Assembly (NCBI GenBank): GCA_900771165.1
Contig: CAAGMX010000194.1
Coordinates: 1 to 7,531 of the forward strand
Direction of reading: 5' to 3'
From: Victivallales bacterium
Lineage (GTDB): Bacteria; Verrucomicrobiota; Lentisphaeria; Oligosphaerales; Oligosphaeraceae
Length of the DNA: 7,531 nt
In this document: piece by piece, positions 7,281-7,531 of the stretch
How the letters are laid out: each line of letters starts with the position of its first letter
Position numbering within the stretch: the first letter of the stretch is position 1
Made by a program: the position numbers and the translations under genes
The notes under the pieces: generated by a model
The model's database searches: none
What the model was told of the DNA's origin: nothing
Seen by the model: the letters and a program-made list of their open reading frames with translations, nothing else

Positions 7281-7302
7281 GGCCGGGTGATACACCCCGG
7301 CC
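7281..7302. other. Hairpin within repeat copy 1
   Basis: GGCCGGGTG (7281-7289) pairs with CACCCCGGCC (7293-7302) around an ATA loop, with one bulged C, giving nine base pairs. The matching place in copy 2 keeps only GGTG/CACC, because the variable segment begins there, so this long stem is not conserved between the copies. Confidence 0.5.
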
Positions 7303-7340
7303 GGGAACCCCGGGGGCTAGAATGTATCCAGGCGGGGGCA

Positions 7341-7355
7341 CGGGGGTGTCCCCCG
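7341..7355. other. Conserved hairpin in repeat copy 1 (repeated at 7491-7505)
   Basis: CGGGGG (7341-7346) pairs with CCCCCG (7350-7355) around a TGT loop, a perfect six-pair G-C stem. It is repeated base for base at 7491-7505 in copy 2. It lies in the identical 71-nt block, so its conservation gives no independent evidence of selection. Confidence 0.55.
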
Positions 7356-7385
7356 GATTTGGCGCGATCACCCTCCCCCCCCAGA

Positions 7386-7402
7386 ACCCCGCCCTGCGGG
7401 GT
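7386..7402. other. Hairpin at the junction of the two repeat copies
   Basis: ACCCCGC (7386-7392) pairs with GCGGGGT (7396-7402) around a CCT loop, seven perfect pairs. The corresponding junction left of copy 1 (7239-7255) differs in several bases and keeps only ACCC/GGGT with a long loop. Confidence 0.5.
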
Positions 7403-7531
7403 GACAGGATCGCTAGACGGGGGTGGAGGCCGGGTGATACACCACGGGAGCGGAAACCCCCGGGGGCTAGAATGTATCCAGGCGGGGGCACGGGGGTGTC
7501 CCCCGGATTTGGCGCGATCACCCTCCCCCCC

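Larger units (their letters stand above)
7237..7531. repeat. Two head-to-tail copies of a 147-150 bp GC-rich repeat (second cut by the window edge)
   Basis: Bases 7252-7296 and 7399-7443 are identical (45 nt, offset 147). Bases 7311-7381 and 7461-7531 are identical (71 nt, offset 150). Between these blocks lies a variable piece of 14 nt in copy 1 (7297-7310) and 17 nt in copy 2 (7444-7460). A weaker match reaches left to 7237 and 7384, so the copies are strictly tandem with no unrelated spacer. The strong core of copy 1 begins AGGGTGA (7251-7257) and ends TCACCCT (7368-7374), which are reverse complements; copy 2 keeps 6 of these pairs. I recognise no named repeat family. Further copies may follow beyond 7531. 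Confidence 0.93.

Noticed and set aside
7272..7346. G-quadruplex in repeat copy 1
   Set aside because: There are four runs of five G, but loops of 35, 17 and 3 nt do not fit a canonical quadruplex, and two runs have matching C runs that form hairpins instead.
7237..7531. CRISPR array
   Set aside because: Only two long units of about 150 bp are seen, with nearly all of each unit conserved. There are no short repeats alternating with unique spacers and no cas genes.

Overview
The window is a GC-rich, strongly C-rich (on the + strand) bacterial segment with five complete protein genes, all on the + strand, a short 3' fragment of a sixth at the left edge, and a two-copy tandem repeat at the right edge. 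A DUF374-type acyltransferase points to a Gram-negative (diderm) envelope. The gene set (Na/Pi cotransporter-PhoU fusion, DUF4091/GH123 protein, CT398-like zinc-ribbon coiled-coil protein, UvrD-type helicase) would fit a high-GC diderm of a less-studied phylum such as Acidobacteriota or the PVC group. I cannot fix the phylum from the sequence alone.

Layout. 1-63: probable C-terminal end of an upstream gene (stop TAG 61-63). 64-251: GC-rich leader with small inverted repeats and a good Shine-Dalgarno for the next gene. 252-1973: Na+/phosphate cotransporter fused to a PhoU-like domain. 1995-3680: DUF4091/GH123-like protein without a signal peptide. 3702-3722: likely intrinsic terminator. 3753-4475: C4 zinc-ribbon coiled-coil protein. 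4500-5186: DUF374 lysophospholipid-acyltransferase-like protein, with a second terminator-like hairpin at its very start (4502-4520) that puts the start codon in doubt. 5183-7171: UvrD/PcrA/Rep-family DNA helicase, overlapping the acyltransferase by ATGA. 7172-7236: short spacer with a perfect 8-bp inverted repeat. 7237-7531: head-to-tail repeat of 147 to 150 bp, running off the window.

The genes look like ordinary chromosomal genes placed side by side rather than one pathway. The hairpins suggest up to three transcription units: transporter + DUF4091 protein; zinc-ribbon protein; acyltransferase + helicase. I see no mobile-element gene, CRISPR array, toxin-antitoxin or defence module. The least explained part is the tandem repeat after the helicase gene. 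It has complementary ends, stable hairpins and, on the minus strand, an open frame through both copies.
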